Positions 20,965-32,913 of a stretch of DNA of 64,000 nucleotides are shown piece by piece. Below the pieces are notes generated by a model. It did no database searches. It worked only from the letters and a program-made list of their open reading frames with translations, and was not told the origin of the DNA. A program made the position numbers and the translations under genes. The DNA is from Bilabrum cf. latius (Eukaryota > Bigyra: Bicosoecida > Bigyra > Bicosoecida). How positions within the stretch are numbered: position 1 is the stretch's first letter; each line of letters opens with the position of its first letter. The stretch covers positions 62,001 through 126,000 of the forward strand of contig OZ237766.1 of the NCBI GenBank assembly GCA_965178125.1, read 5' to 3'.

Positions 20965-22974
20965 ATGGCTACGGCGTGGTTCAAGGCCCCTGATGGCGTT
21001 CCGAGTTCCATTCTGCCCGGCTCCATGCGAGCGGTTGAATGCACGGGTGCTGGAGAGGAGACCCTGGAAGTGCTCTTCGTTAGATCAAAGGATGGGAAGT
21101 TGCACGCTGTAGAGCCTAAGTGCCCTCATAATGACGCGCCAATGGAAAAAGGAGCACTAGTAGACGGCAGTGCTTCTTGGCCAAAAGAGAATGGTACGGG
21201 TCCAACCGTGATTTGCCCCTGGCACCTTGCCGAGTTCGACGTATAGTCTGGGGGAAATTTGAACTATACCTCGTTTCGCGGCCTTCGGACGTTTCAAGTT
21301 CGGGAGGGCAGCGACGGTGCCACGAAAGTGGGAGTTGACGACGATAGCAGCTCCGAGATTGCAGCAGGTACTCGCGTGAAGGTGGATAAGCTTCCTGGTG
21401 CAGTGAGCTTCGTAGTACAGGATGGGCTTGAGGGACTCAGCGACATCGGCAAGCTGGAGGCCGACATAGTGGTAGTTGGGGCCGGGGCGGCGGGCATGGC
21501 GGCGGTGCAGGAGCTGCGGGATGGCGGCTTCGAGGGCTCAATTGTGGTGGTAAGCGACGAGAAATACCAGCCGTACGACCGAACCAAGCTGACAAAGCGC
21601 GTGATATCGTCGCCGGAAGACATAGCCTCCTTCACGATATATGGCTCCGAGTGGTTCGAGGAGCGCCGCGTGAGCCTCCTGCTGCAAACCCGCGCCTTTC
21701 AGCTGGAGCTGTTCGATCAGGGGAAGGAGGGCGAGCACGGTGGCCAGGTGTGGGTGAGTCCCGACGACGGAACCACCCGGTACCGGGGCTACACGCCACA
21801 GGAAAAGTTCGGGAGGCTCAGGTTTCGCAGACTAGTGGTCGCAACCGGTCTCATGGGGAACAACACGCGACTCCGCGACGACCCGCAGTTGGCGCTCAGC
21901 GCTCACGTGCTTCGGTCCGCAGACGATGCCCTGGAATTGTATGATAACCTGGACCGGGAAACGACCCGCGACGTCGTGGTCCTGGGCACGTCCTTCATCG
22001 GGATGGAGGTAGCCAACGCAGTGTCAAAGAGGATCGGATCAAGCGAGGCCGAGGGACTGGATAGTGTGACGATGATAACTGTTGCAGAAGAGCCGTTTGC
22101 CGGGGTGTTCCCCCTCCCCGTAGGCCGCATGCTCAGGCGACTAGCTGAGGAGAGGGGGGTTCGTTTCATGACCAGGAGCGGAATCCGCTCTGCCGGGGAG
22201 GATGTGTCCAAGCAGGGGTCTTTTAAATTGACTCGCGTGTCTACCGAATCCTAGGATTCGAACGGTGAGTGGAAGGAAGGACCGGAACTACGGTGCGATG
22301 CGTTGCTGATTGCGACAGGCAGCAGCGCCAGAATCGGGATGTTCCAGGGGTTAATAAACAACGACCAAACCAGCGCGTTGGACGAAAACTTGCGTATCAT
22401 AACTGCAGCTGGTGACAGGCAAGTTGCAACTCTTCCTGAGGGCGTAGTGTTTGCCGCAGGTGACGTCGTTGTTGCCCCACGAGGTCCGAAGGGCGAGGGA
22501 GACCCGGAGCCGATCGAGCACTGGGCCCACGCCCAGTCAGAGGGGATGTGGGTGGGGAGGCAGATACTGGAGCTGGAGGGGCTACGGAAGAATGCGCCGA
22601 GAACAAAGTCCATGGTGGAGGGGACAGGTACTGTGCCTTTCTTCTGGACCAAGGTATTCGGTGGGGTCATTCGGTTTGTGGGTCATGCACCGCCCGGCTG
22701 CGATGTGCATTTGGAGGGCGCGATGCGGGATGCTGGGGCAGAGGGAGATGTGAGAGATGAGCTGGCGGGGCCTTCGTTTGCCGCGTACTGGCACAAGGAT
22801 GGAAAGATACACGCAATGGCGGCGATGGGGCAGGATCCGGCTCCAGCTGCATTTGCTGCCCTGCTGCGAGCAGCGAGTACCGGGGGCGCAGAGCACCTCA
22901 TGCCATCAGCAGCAGACGTAGTGAGCGGCAAGGTAAAGGCCGCTGATTTGATCCGCATGCTATGTGATGCGTAA
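20965..22974 (+). CDS. AIFM3-like Rieske/FAD/NAD oxidoreductase
   Basis: A frame of 669 residues ends in TAA and contains TAG codons at 21244 (residue 94) and 22252 (residue 430). Residues 1-115 are a Rieske [2Fe-2S] domain with KCPHNDAP (C53, H55) and CPWHLAEFDV (C84, H87); the first TAG follows at once in FDVxSG. Then comes a pyridine nucleotide-disulfide oxidoreductase module: FAD site VVVGAGAAGMAAVQEL (about 170), the block KYQPYDRTKLTK, NAD site VVVLGTSFIGMEVA (about 340), LLIATGSSAR and VFAAGDVVV, then a reductase C-terminal domain. This order matches AIFM3 (AIF-like) and related ferredoxin reductases, which pass electrons from NAD(P)H through FAD to the iron-sulfur cluster. The standard code would stop right after the Rieske ligands. 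The ATG at 20965 is the first in frame. Confidence 0.92.
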
Positions 22975-23532
22975 AGCAGGACGAGAGTATGAAAGTGGGA
23001 TGAGTGCGAGTCGCCCGGTGAAGAAGAGGTTGGGAGTGGGAGACGAGGGGTTCGGGGGGCGGGGCTCTTGTTGGTAGTTCCGATCACTTGGTGCGATACA
23101 GGAGAGGCATGATGGGTCTCCCATGCTGACGCCAGCGAAGGAGCAGGCAAGAGAGACGCGGGGAACATCCGACGAGGGGGTTTGAAGGGAGCGGGTACTC
23201 GTGGGGAGTACACATCCGAGGATATGATATACCCTTACTAGTAGGGCTAAAGAGGCACGGGTCAGGTGGTAGTACGCCACGTAATCCAGGATGCGGCTCA
23301 AGTGCCAGATGATTGGCTTAGGTTTTGCTTTTTGCTAGTTTAGGATTGCATAGAAAAAAACAATGTGAACGGAGGTGCAGGATTCGAAGAAATCAACTGG
23401 CTAGGATCGGCAAACCTGAGTCGGATCCCCCTGATCCGGATTTTATCCACTGTACCCTAGGCCTTGAATTTCCGTTGTCAACTATAGCTACTAGCTAGGC
23501 CCCTAGATAAATGGCATCGGATCTAGTCAACG
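22975..23532. other. Convergent intergenic region
   Basis: 558 bases between two convergent genes. The stretch at 23330-23400 is AT-rich. A GGATTCGAA-like word near 23381 resembles a tRNA T loop, but no stems pair around it. No gene was seen. Confidence 0.45.
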
Positions 23533-26500
23533 TCACGCGTTGCCTCCGCGCCTCAAGTCCCTCCACTCAGCAATCTCGTCGCTCGCGTGCACCCCGAAGA
23601 GGTCCTCAGCACCCGGCCCCACCGCGTCGCTGTCTCCTGGGGCCTCCCCGTCCTCCTCCTCATCGAATTCTGGCCCCCCAGATGCCCCCTTTCTTCCACC
23701 GGCCCCGATCCCAGTGGACGTGTCGTCCCAGCTCCACGACTGCTGCCTCCAGGCCTCCCGCGCCCCGGCCGCGCCCTGCCGCAGCACCCGTGGGGAGCAC
23801 GCTGCCGTCACCATGATGCGGCCCGTGTCAAGGTAGCGCTCCACGAGTGCATCCTCGTCACACAGTGGGGACACCTTCTTCCGCTCGAAGGGGAGGGGCA
23901 CCGCATCTGCAGGCAGCAGGCCTGATCCAGCGGCTGGACAGGCCCCACGCACAGCGCCCGCAGCCAGTGCCGCCCCCAACAGTGCCCCCGCCGCCCGAAG
24001 CACGGCCCCGTCACCCCCTCCCTCCCCACGGCCCGACTGTGTTTCCTGCGGGAAGGTCTCTGCCGCCACTTGCGGCCCCGCGCCCGTCTGCCACATCTCC
24101 AGCAGCCCTCGCCTGCGCCACCTCCGCAGCACCCCGAACACGGGGGTGGGCCGACCCACCCTGACCGCCCCCTCCAGCCACTTGAGGCGCACTGCTGCAC
24201 CCCCTTTCACGCACAGCTGCTGCACCCACAGGAGCACAGATGCCTCCAACGGGTTGCATCGCACCATGTGCGTGTGGTGCCACCATCGCCCCTGCCCCTG
24301 ACCTCTCGTTCCCCCCTCGGGCATTTCACTCAATGCCCGCGCCAGCCGTCTGGCCCTCGTCCTTGCGCTCCTCCTGGCTGCCTCCAGGGTCTGAGCCCCT
24401 GTGCCGCCCACCTCTTCCTCTTCGTCCCCCTCCTCCTCTTCCCCCTCCTCCTCCCAGTCACTCCCGCTCCCCACCCCGCCCTGCAGTCCATCCCCTACGC
24501 CCGAGCCCTCGGTCTCCTCGTAGGGCACCCTGGCGCTGGCTCTGCTTCGGACAGCAGGACCCCCCAAGGCGGGGGGAAGGGTTGCCCCCGCCGCGGCCCC
24601 GCTGCTCCTGATGGTCAGGCACACAGACCCCTGCTCCGGCCGGAGAAAGACCTGCCGAAGCCTCTTCAGCTGCGCGTAGCTCGCCTTGAACGCCTCCATC
24701 TGGCCCTGCAGCAGCGGGTGCAGACGAGGCGCCAGTGGCTTGTCATCGTCCGCGCCACCGGCACCCGCACCTGCACCTGCGCCGCCGTCCTCCTAGACCT
24801 GTTCCCATGGCAGCGGATCGGTGCCCCCAGACAGCACGCCCGGCCAGTACAGCCGACTCAGCACCCTGGGCCTGGCAAGGGCAACCACCACCCCTTCCAT
24901 CGAGCCGGCCGCGGCGGCCCCACCCCCCCTGCTGTTCCCCAGCACACGCGCCACCGCGGCTAGCGCCCTCCTCCTTCGCTCCCGCATGGCACCCGCAGCC
25001 GCAGCAGCCGCCCGCTTGCTTTCTGCCGCGTCCCTCAGCAGCACCTCCGCCCACGCCAGCGCGTGTTCCCCGAACCTCCCCTGCAGCAGCTGATGCCGCG
25101 CCGTCAGCTGGTCGTCCTCGAAGCCCCTCCCCCGCAGCAGCCGCCGGGCCACTGCCCCATGCCAGGCCCGCAGCAGAGGCTTGGGGGTGGGGAAGCAGCT
25201 GAGCAGCAGCTCGGCCGGGTCGTGCGCCCGCCGGGTGACTGCGCCGGTGGGGGCCGCGTCGCTCCTGGGGGGCTCCCAGGGAACAGGGGCACCGGACTCG
25301 GAGCCGATTCCCGCGGGTCCCGTCCTGCCGCCCAGCCGGGTGCAGGAGCGCGGTCCCCAGGAGGACGCGATGGCCAGCTCGGCCAGGCCCGGGGCAGCGA
25401 GGAGGCGGTTGGCGGTAGATGCCACAGGGGGCCTCTCGTTCGCTTCAGTGGCTCCTCCTCCTACCTTTGTCCGAGGTGCCTCCAGCAGCGGTGCCGCGCC
25501 ATATAGGTGCAGCGCACTGCAGGGGTGGACGGACGCAGGCGCCGCCGTGCAGTCCCTGCCACCAGAGCTCACGGCCAGGTGGCTGCGAGCCTGCATGTGC
25601 GCGTGCAGGCAGGCGTCCGGCGAGGGCGGGAGGGCGAGCAGATCCTCAACAGCATGAGGAGGGTGCTAGCCCGCGGGCAGCTGCTCCAGCGCATCCGCGA
25701 TCCAGCTGGAGTCCTCGCGATCAGAAGTGTTCTCGACCCCGGCTGCTACTTCCTGGGATGCGGTCCGACCAGCGACAGAGCCAGCCCCTTGTCCTGCTGT
25801 CTGCGAGAGGACGGCAGGACCCCCCATGTGGGCCCCCAGCCTGAATGGAACAGGGGGTACCGCATGCATCGGCACTAGGCTAGCTGGCCATGCTCCGCCC
25901 CCACTCATGCCCCCACCCATGGCCTCACCCATGAACGACTTGGACTCGGACTCGGAATCGTCCACCGCATGCCGGCCGCCACCGCCACGGCCCCAGGCAC
26001 CTGCACCTGCACCCAGCCCGCCTCCGCCCTCTCCATCGACCCCCGCAACCCCCCCACCCATCACCCCCCCTCCCGCGACCCCCGCCCCCGACCACGGGGC
26101 AGCCCGCTCCGCCCGCGCCCTCCCCGCGCCCCCCGCGCCCTCCCCCGGCGCATCCCCCGCCGCCTCGAACTCGTACTCGCTCAGCAGATCCACCAGCAGA
26201 CCGGCGCTGCGAGCACGAGACCCACCGGGCCCCTGGGAGTCCTCCAGGAAACCGGAACCGTCCGACCCGCCCGAAGCCGCCAGCCGCTGAGCCGCCGCCG
26301 CCGCCGCCGCCCCCTCCGCCCCCGCGCTCGCCTCTAGATCATCATCATCATCATCAGCATTGTCCTCCTCTAGCTCCTCGTCCCCTCGTTCATCGTCGTC
26401 CGCACCGCCGCCCCCTCGCCCCCTCCCTCTCCCTCTCCCCTCCATCCTACGGATGAGCCAGGCAAGCACGGCAGGAGCCGCGTCCCTCCTCCGCCCAAGC

Positions 26501-28767
26501 TCTCTGCGGATCCCCCGCGCGGCCGCATCGAGCGCCACCCCCGATGGATCCACCGCCCCCAGGCACGCCCGCGCCAGCAGCAGGAACTGCACCACTTGGG
26601 ATGTCGGCACCGCGGGCCGCAGCAAACGGCTCTCGATCGCAGCCGCCAGCCCGCCCACGAAGGAGGCAGCGGCGCCGCGCGCCCACGGAGGTTCCGCAGC
26701 GGCCAGCACGGCCACGTCCACGGCAGGCCCCGGGTCCTCCCCCCACCCCGCCACTGCGTCGAAGGCCCCGCTGGCCAGGGAACACACATAGGCGCGGTCG
26801 GCGCACTGCACTGCCGCGCGCACGCACTGCTGCAGCGGGACCGCGAGCGTGGCGGCACCTGCGGTGATGGCCTGGGTGAGCACCACCCCCGGGGCACACC
26901 ACGGGAGGGGAAGGTCCGCGCTTGAGAGCAGCCGGCCCGGGGATCGAGACCCGCTTGGGCTGCTCATGATCCATGCCAAGCCCTACGGCGAGGAGTCGGC
27001 ACCCGTCGCTGGTGCTGGTGCTGTTGGTGTTGCTGTTGCTGTCGGGTTTGCAGCAACCGCCCGCGCAGAAGCCACTGCCGGGTGCAGTGGGCACAGCAGT
27101 GCGATGCACCGCGCGTCCTCGGCCTCGATACCTGGTTCCTTCAGAGCCTCCCTGCGCCCCTTCATCGATCGGAGCCAGCGGTCCGTGAGGCACAGGAGGG
27201 CCAGGGGGCATGCGGCGCACCATGCTCTCAGCCCCATGAGCCCGGGCTCCCTGCCCCGGGCCCGCAGGGGGTTCCTCTTCCTCGTCACACCCTTGGGCAG
27301 CAGCCGGTAGAACGGAGGGGTCCCGTCCAAGCCGGATTCGGAGCCATCCTCCGACTCCGATTCGGACTCGGAATCAGAATCGCCGCTCCCAGCGGGCCCC
27401 ATCTCGTGGCCCTCGTGAGCCGGCCCCTCGTCCCCCCCATCGCCATCGCCATCGCCATCGCCATCGCCATCGCCATCGCCTCCGCCCCCTCGCGCACCCG
27501 CCCCCAGGGCCTCGCCCGCCCGCTGGCACGCCGCCCCCATGCCGTCTCGCAGCCCCTGCACGAACGCGTACCCCGCCACTCCGCACTCGTCACGATGCCC
27601 CAGCCCCGCGCCCTCGAGGGCCAGCAGCACTGCTCCCAGCACGGCGCCCGCTTCGCTCATGGCGGCTGCGCTCGTCACACCGGTGGGCCACCCCTCGCTA
27701 CACCGCAGCGCCCTTGTTCCCTCGATTGCCGCCTTCGATCCAGGCATCAGCCGCGCAAGGACGGCCCCGGCCCCGTGGCTGGCAGCCTCGGCTGCAGCAG
27801 TGTCTGTGGCAGCACCTGCGGCAGCGGCAGCGCTGCCAGCCTGCTGCAACATGCCCGAGGCCCTCGATCCGTCCTGGGCCCGGCCAGCGATGCATCGCAT
27901 TGCAGCGCATGCTATCCCGCCGTTCGGTGATCCGGCACCGCCCTTCGATCCGATCTCACGGGCCGCAGCCGCGCCGAGGACCGCCTCGGTGCTCTCCGCC
28001 AGCGCACCCATCGTGCACTGCACCCATCGCCCGCTGCTCTCCGCCGCCCCATCCCCATCGCCCCCGGCCTGCCCCGCCGACGACCCCTGCCCCCCGATGC
28101 GGGGGCACGGCCACCATCGCCCGCCCGCCCTGCGCGCCCCCGCCGATGCCCTCCCCAGCGCCCGCACTGCCCCCGCCTCAAGCTCCCACACCAGCCCCCC
28201 GCGCTCCTCCACCTCGGGATCGTGACCGCCTCCAGCCCCAGTGCTTGGTATTGGCTCCGGATCCTGTCCGAATGCCACCCGTCCCGCCGCGCGCGCCCAC
28301 ACCGGTGCCCCCCATTTCTCCTTGTTCTCGCCATCGTGTTGGCCCACAGAACCCAGCCCCCTCTTGGCAAGCAGCTGCCAGGGTTCATGCACGCGGCACA
28401 CCTCCCTCTCCCCCTCGTCTTCCCCTCCATCTCCAACCCCATCTCCAACCCCGTGCCGCACCCAGGCCCACTCCAGCTGCTCGCTGGCGCCCTCCGCCAT
28501 AGAGCCCACCCAAGCGCGCAGCCCGCCGGGCCCAGAGGCGTGCCTGCCCTCCGGCATACCTGCGAGGCGCTGCGCGAACCGAGCAGCTTCCCAGTACCCG
28601 TTGGACCCGTACGCAGCGCCCACGCCTCGCGCCCAACCGAGCAGCGCAGCCTTTGCATCGTCCGAGGCCGGCTCGCAACTCGCTGCCACTGCGGCCGGGA
28701 GTCCCGCTGCGAGGGACCGCGCACACCCTCGATGGGCGCGCGGTCCGCATACATTAACCACAAACAT
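23533..28767 (-). CDS. Large Ala/Gly-rich protein of unknown function
   Basis: The frame runs uninterrupted by TAA or TGA for 1,744 residues, from ATG at 28767 to TGA at 23533, through TAG codons at 26983, 25666 and 24793. The N-terminal half looks helical and Ala/Arg-rich. There are acidic patches (GSDWEEEGEEEEGDEEEE near 24430) and a (GD)n stretch from a CCATCG array near 27440-27480. A less biased segment near 24060-24260 (SVLLWVQQLCVKGG, VFGVLRRWRRRGLLEMWQTG) could be a small folded, perhaps winged-helix, domain, but no family was recognised. The plus strand of this region also stays open in long stretches; I chose the minus strand because one frame spans 5.2 kb with only TAG interruptions. 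No introns were seen. Confidence 0.68.
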
Positions 28768-29172
28768 GGCCGACGATGCCAGGGCAGCTCCTAGAGCACG
28801 TAGCGTTGCGGCTGCAGGTTCGCATGCAAGCGCCCCTCGAACCTATGCTCGCAGGGAAGTGCTGGATGCGCCCTGGGTACCGCCATCAGATGCACGATCT
28901 CTTTGTTCAGCCTGTTGGATCAATTGCTGCGAAGCTTCTGCCCAGATAACGACCTGGAGCATCCAGCTGAGCTAGCCATCGACGGTGCCGGGAATACTGC
29001 CCGTCGTTCCCAGGAGAGAAGATGCTCCTCTCAGTATTATTTTGCTTATTGCATAACAAAATTTTGCTTGTTGTATCCTAATCGTATTTGATGTCGCGCC
29101 AATTGCCGACATGAGGCCTAATGTAGCAGATGTATCTTTCAAAATACAAGAAAAATAAAATATAAAAAAGAA
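28768..29172. other. Intergenic, promoter side of the minus-strand 1,744-residue gene
   Basis: About 400 bases turn from GC-rich to strongly AT-rich by 29030-29170. They should hold the promoter of the upstream minus-strand gene and the 3' flank of the tRNA gene. No open frame of note. Confidence 0.4.
29164..29169 (-). terminator. Pol III terminator (T6)
   Basis: On the minus strand six T residues begin four bases after the tRNA discriminator base. This is a classic RNA polymerase III stop and marks the tRNA as a nuclear-type gene. Confidence 0.8.
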
Positions 29173-29245
29173 TACTGATACCGGGTCTCGATCCCGGGGC
29201 CTTATGCTTATCAGACATACGCTCTACCAACTGAGCTATACCAGC
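29173..29245 (-). tRNA. tRNA-Ile, anticodon GAU
   Basis: A 73-base cloverleaf folds on the minus strand. The 7-pair acceptor (GCTGGTA with TATCAGT) includes a G1-U72 and one internal G-U. The D stem is GCTC/GAGC with loop AGTTGGTA. The anticodon stem TATGT/GCATA has loop CTGATAA, giving anticodon GAU. The 5-base variable loop is AGGCC. The T stem CCGGG/CCCGG has loop ATCGAGA. The A box TAGCTCAGTTGG is perfect, and the B box carries A at position 54. There is no intron and no encoded CCA, as expected for a eukaryotic nuclear gene. GAU reads Ile codons AUC and AUU; most eukaryotic cytosolic Ile tRNAs use AAU (inosine) or UAU instead. Confidence 0.9.
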
Positions 29246-29379
29246 TTAGGGCGGCGGGTTCATATGGTTAGATTCAAAATACGCATTTACATTATGATGT
29301 AAACTTGAGGCTATTCAGAAAATACATGTTTGGCCTGTCTCTCTCTACCTTATGTCCTTTTGTTACAATTGTTTTACAG

Positions 29380-30522
29380 TTATTTGGAACCACCCGCACC
29401 CGCACCCCGCCTCCCATCAGAGCCGCCACTTCCGCCGCCAGCTCCCTGCTGCCCCTTCCTCGTGGCAGATACGGCGGCCGTGGCGGCTGCTGCCGAAGAT
29501 GACAAAGATGATCTCTGCGGCTCAGAAGGGTCTCTACCAGTATCCCCTGTTGCTTGCACCTCAGCCTGCTTTATTGCACCCGCACCAGTCCCCTCACTCG
29601 CAGCATCTGGATCGTGCCCCTCGCCCCCTGCCCCCTCCTCCCCCGCCCCACCTGTCTTCTCCTCCCTGGCCCGTCCCCCCCGCGCTCCTCCCGCCGCTGC
29701 TGCTGCCACCTGCCTGGCGATCTCCATCGCCCTGCCTTCCTGCCCGTGCAGCCCCAGCTAGAATGCCCTGCGCCCCCGCCCGTCCAGCAGCCCAGGCTCG
29801 GCACCGAACTCCAGCAGCAGGCCCGCCATGGCCCCGTCGTTGTCCATGCACGCGAGGTGCAGGGGAGCGTTGCCCCCGCGCCCCCTCGCATTCGCATTCG
29901 CCCCCGCCTCGAGGAGTGCGCGCGCGCCTCTCGTGAATCGGTTGTGCGCGAACCGATGCAAAGGAAGATAACCGAACGCGTCCACCGCCGTGTGGTCCGC
30001 CCCCAGCTCCAGCAGGAGCGCGGCCACGTCCTGGCCGGGCCCGCTCATGCCCGCCATGTGCAGGGGGGTGGCTCCTCCGTTGGACCGCTCGTTCACGTCG
30101 TGCCCCTTCGAGAGCAGGTCGCGGACCAGTGCGGCGTTGCCGCTCACCACAGCACGGGCCAGGGGGGAGCCTCCGTATACGTCGTCGCCCACGACGTCAA
30201 GCTGCGGCGGGGTCGTAAACGAGAATGATATGATTGAACGTTGTTCCAAGGTCTGGCGAGGCCGCCTTGCTGCAGCAGTGCGGCTGCATTGTGCGGAGTC
30301 GTCAATCAAAAGCAAGTGCCGCTGGGTCGTGTATCGGTGTTCCGCTGGGCACGATGGCTCACTTTCTTGCACTCCGCGTATCCTTTCTATACATAAGAAT
30401 CCGAAGATGCTACGTTGCACGCAGGATGAGCGTGGCCCGATATGCATGGATCCGATCCGCGCTGGCAACGTCCGTCGATGCATTTTATGGCAGAGGATCC
30501 GGCCACATTGTAGCCGCAGCAC
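29380..30522 (-). CDS. Ankyrin-repeat protein, 5' end unresolved
   Basis: The secure part (30201-29380) encodes several ankyrin repeats: GGSPLARAVVSGN...LLSKGHDVNERS, GGATPLHMAGMSG...LLLELGADHTAVD, FGYLPLHRFAHNR...LLEAGANANARG and GNAPLHLACMDND...LLLEFGAEPGLLD. TAG at 29758 lies in the next repeat (GRGRRAFxLGLHGQEG), after which 126 Ala/Gly-rich residues follow to TAA at 29380. The start is uncertain. The frame stays open to an ATG at 30522, but that N-terminus looks unlike the rest. A 38-base GT-AG intron (30202-30239) joining an ankyrin-like ALLQQGGLARPWNN to LDVVGDD is an alternative. Ankyrin repeats mediate protein binding; the partner is unknown. Confidence 0.72.
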
Positions 30523-30711
30523 TGTCCGCCAATAGCCTCTGCGTATGCTACGTTAGATTGAACGGGCGAGGCTTGGTGCTGCTCTCATATATGCGGTGTG
30601 CAAGGCGGTACGAGTGTCCTTACCTGCAGTGTCTGCTTGGGGCCACGAACAGCACTCCCCGTCGACGCCACACGGGGTGCCTAGCTAAGCCTACCCGCCA
30701 ATTATGAATGC

Positions 30712-32913
30712 ATGGCCAAGCGCGAGGATTGCAACCTGAAGGTTCATATTACTAGCGCTGACGTGGCCATGTGTGTGCGACCACCCCGCATGGGCGCCGC
30801 GCTCTTTGCGACTTTTTTTGCGGAACCGGCAAACCGAAAGTGCAACAGCAACATACTCCTCAACGAAACCATGGATCATGGATCCGCGGCACAGTTCCAG
30901 CGCGAATCCATGCAGCAGCTCGGCATTGTTATGAGTCCTTTTCGCGTCGCAACGCGAGCTGAGAGGAAGTCGAGCGATGAGGGCGGCTCTGGAAGCGCCG
31001 GCAATCGAAGCAGAGTGAAGGCCAAGAAATAGAACGACCTGCGGGCGCGAGCGCGGGCGCTTCGCAATTCTGCCTCAACCACCAGCGTAGGCGCTGGTCG
31101 AACCGGCAGGGGCGGGAAGAGAAGCAGACGCAGCGGGCAGACGAGCACGCACCGCAAGAAGCAGGCTGCTGCCAAGCGAGCGGCAGCAGCCCTGGATGCA
31201 GAGCGCCTGCGCAAACGAAAGTTGGACAGCGATCAAACTGCCGCTCACCCGCAGAGCGCCTCTAGCGCCGTTCGGCCCAGCACCGCGAGCAGCGACGTGC
31301 TGATGGGCGCTGCCCCGCGCACACCGTCGCCAGGCATGGGTATGAGGAGCCGGAGCAGGAGCAGGAGCGGAAGTAGGGGCCACAGTTATGGCCACACTAA
31401 AAGCAAGAGCAAGACGAGCAAGGAGCCAGGACGGAGCCGCACAGAAACCGAGAGGCCGCTGGCTGGCACCGCCTTGGCCGCCGGTCGCCGTGCCAGCCCG
31501 ACCCACGGACACGGACACGGACACAGGGTGCGGTTTTCGCCGCCGGAAGGGGGGCAGCGGGACGATGAGGCTAGTGCAGGTGCAAGTGATACTGGTAGCA
31601 GGCTCGGGGGAGGGGGAACAAGGCGACATGGGGCGGCGGGGGGGGTGCCTATGCCGGTGCCGGTACTGGGGGCGTTTACGCTGGGCTCATCGTCTGGTGC
31701 GACGAATGGCGTTACAGACCTAGGTGCACTCTGTCTAGGAAGCTAGAGAGGCCCTCGAGTAGTGGACGGTGTCGGTAGCGTCGGTTCGGTGGTAGGTGTG
31801 ACGAGTGGAGCCTAGATTGAGTCCAGTGAGTTGCCAAGGTTCACTGGAGATGATGGTGCTGGTGCTGGTGCTGGTGCTGGTGCTGGTGCTGGTGCTGGTG
31901 CTGGTGCTGGTGCTGGTGCTGGTGCTGGTGCTGGTGCTGGTGCTGGTGCTGGTGCTGGTGGTGGTGGTGGTACACGGCCAGACACAGGGGTAGATCCAGG
32001 GGCATGGTCCGGAAGCATCATCAGGCCTGAGGGGAGCACGGGAAGGATGAATGCGACGAGCGTGCTAGCTATGGGGTTCCGCAATGCAGTGCGCGGCGCC
32101 GCCTCTCGCTTGATGGGTGCAGGTGGTCCGCCGCAGCCCGAACAAATGAAGGGAATGCCAGGGAGGGAACATGACGAGGTGCATGGACGCGAGAATGAGG
32201 AGGATGGTACTGGCAATGGCACTGTGGATGGTCCGGAAATGGACAGGATCCGCAGTGCGCTGCAGTCTATGGTGATTCCAAACATAGTCCAACGAGGTAG
32301 CGGGGCAAGCCACGCGCGGCTGCCGCTGGAAGTGCTGGTGGGGTAGGCAGGGTGGCGGGTGGAGGAGGGTGACTCGGGCCATGCTCTGGTGCAGGGGACG
32401 GAGAGTGTAGGTCCTCCTGGGAGTGTTGGTTATGAGGGGGTATCTGTGAAAAATCCGGATGCTCACGGCGGTGGTGTGACGAGTGCGAGTGGTGCATCCT
32501 CTCAAGGTGGCACGGATGCGGGTGGTCCCGGCACGCTACCGCCAGCCCCGACGCCAGCCGCCGCCCCTGCCTCCCGTCTCACTTGTCACACTGACGCGAT
32601 CCGGGAGGTCAGCCAGGCGTCAGGGGGTCCCGCGCGGCTTGTGGCTGTCAGGGAGAGGGCGGGCGGCAGTGCAGTGCAGCTGGGAAGGCGTGCCCACAAC
32701 AAGGGCAACGCACAGGGCGAAGAGAGAGCCATCGGGCCGAACGGGGGCGCAGCTCCGCCGCACCGTCGGAACAGCGGGGGTGGCACCATGTCCATCGATG
32801 GACTAGTGGCCGAAGGTGCCTCCATTGAACTGCCGCCGGCGCACGGTGGTGCGGCTGATGCTTCGACCTAGTAGCATCGTCCCCGCGTCTCGATCACGCT
32901 GCCCAGGCGGTAA
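30712..32913 (+). CDS. Basic, low-complexity protein of unknown function
   Basis: From ATG 30712 the frame gives 733 residues to TAA at 32911-32913, crossing TAG at 31030, 31744, 31813, 32344 and a TAGTAG pair at 32869-32874. The first 60 residues have normal composition and three Cys. Residues 100-260 are Lys/Arg/Ser-rich (HRKKQAAAKRAAAALDAERL), suggesting nucleic-acid or chromatin binding, though this is only a compositional hint. A 17-unit (GGTGCT) array encodes (GA)n at 31855-31956. Two copies of TGTGACGAGTG (31797, 32475) read as VTS. The protein has no recognised domain. An intron in the first 300 bases cannot be excluded. Confidence 0.62.
31855..31956 (+). repeat. (GGTGCT)17 array encoding (Gly-Ala)n
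   Basis: A perfect hexanucleotide array of about 102 bases lies in frame inside the preceding CDS. It is the same hexamer, in rotation, as the arrays at 8855-9054 (opposite strand) and 50207-50320. Confidence 0.95.

Noticed and set aside
23540-28790. Long open frames on the strand opposite to the minus-strand unknown gene and to many other genes
   Set aside because: High GC and only two effective stop codons leave most antisense frames open. These frames lack conserved motifs, end at many different stops, and cover genes whose families are clear on the other strand (ABCF, RRP41, 6PGD).
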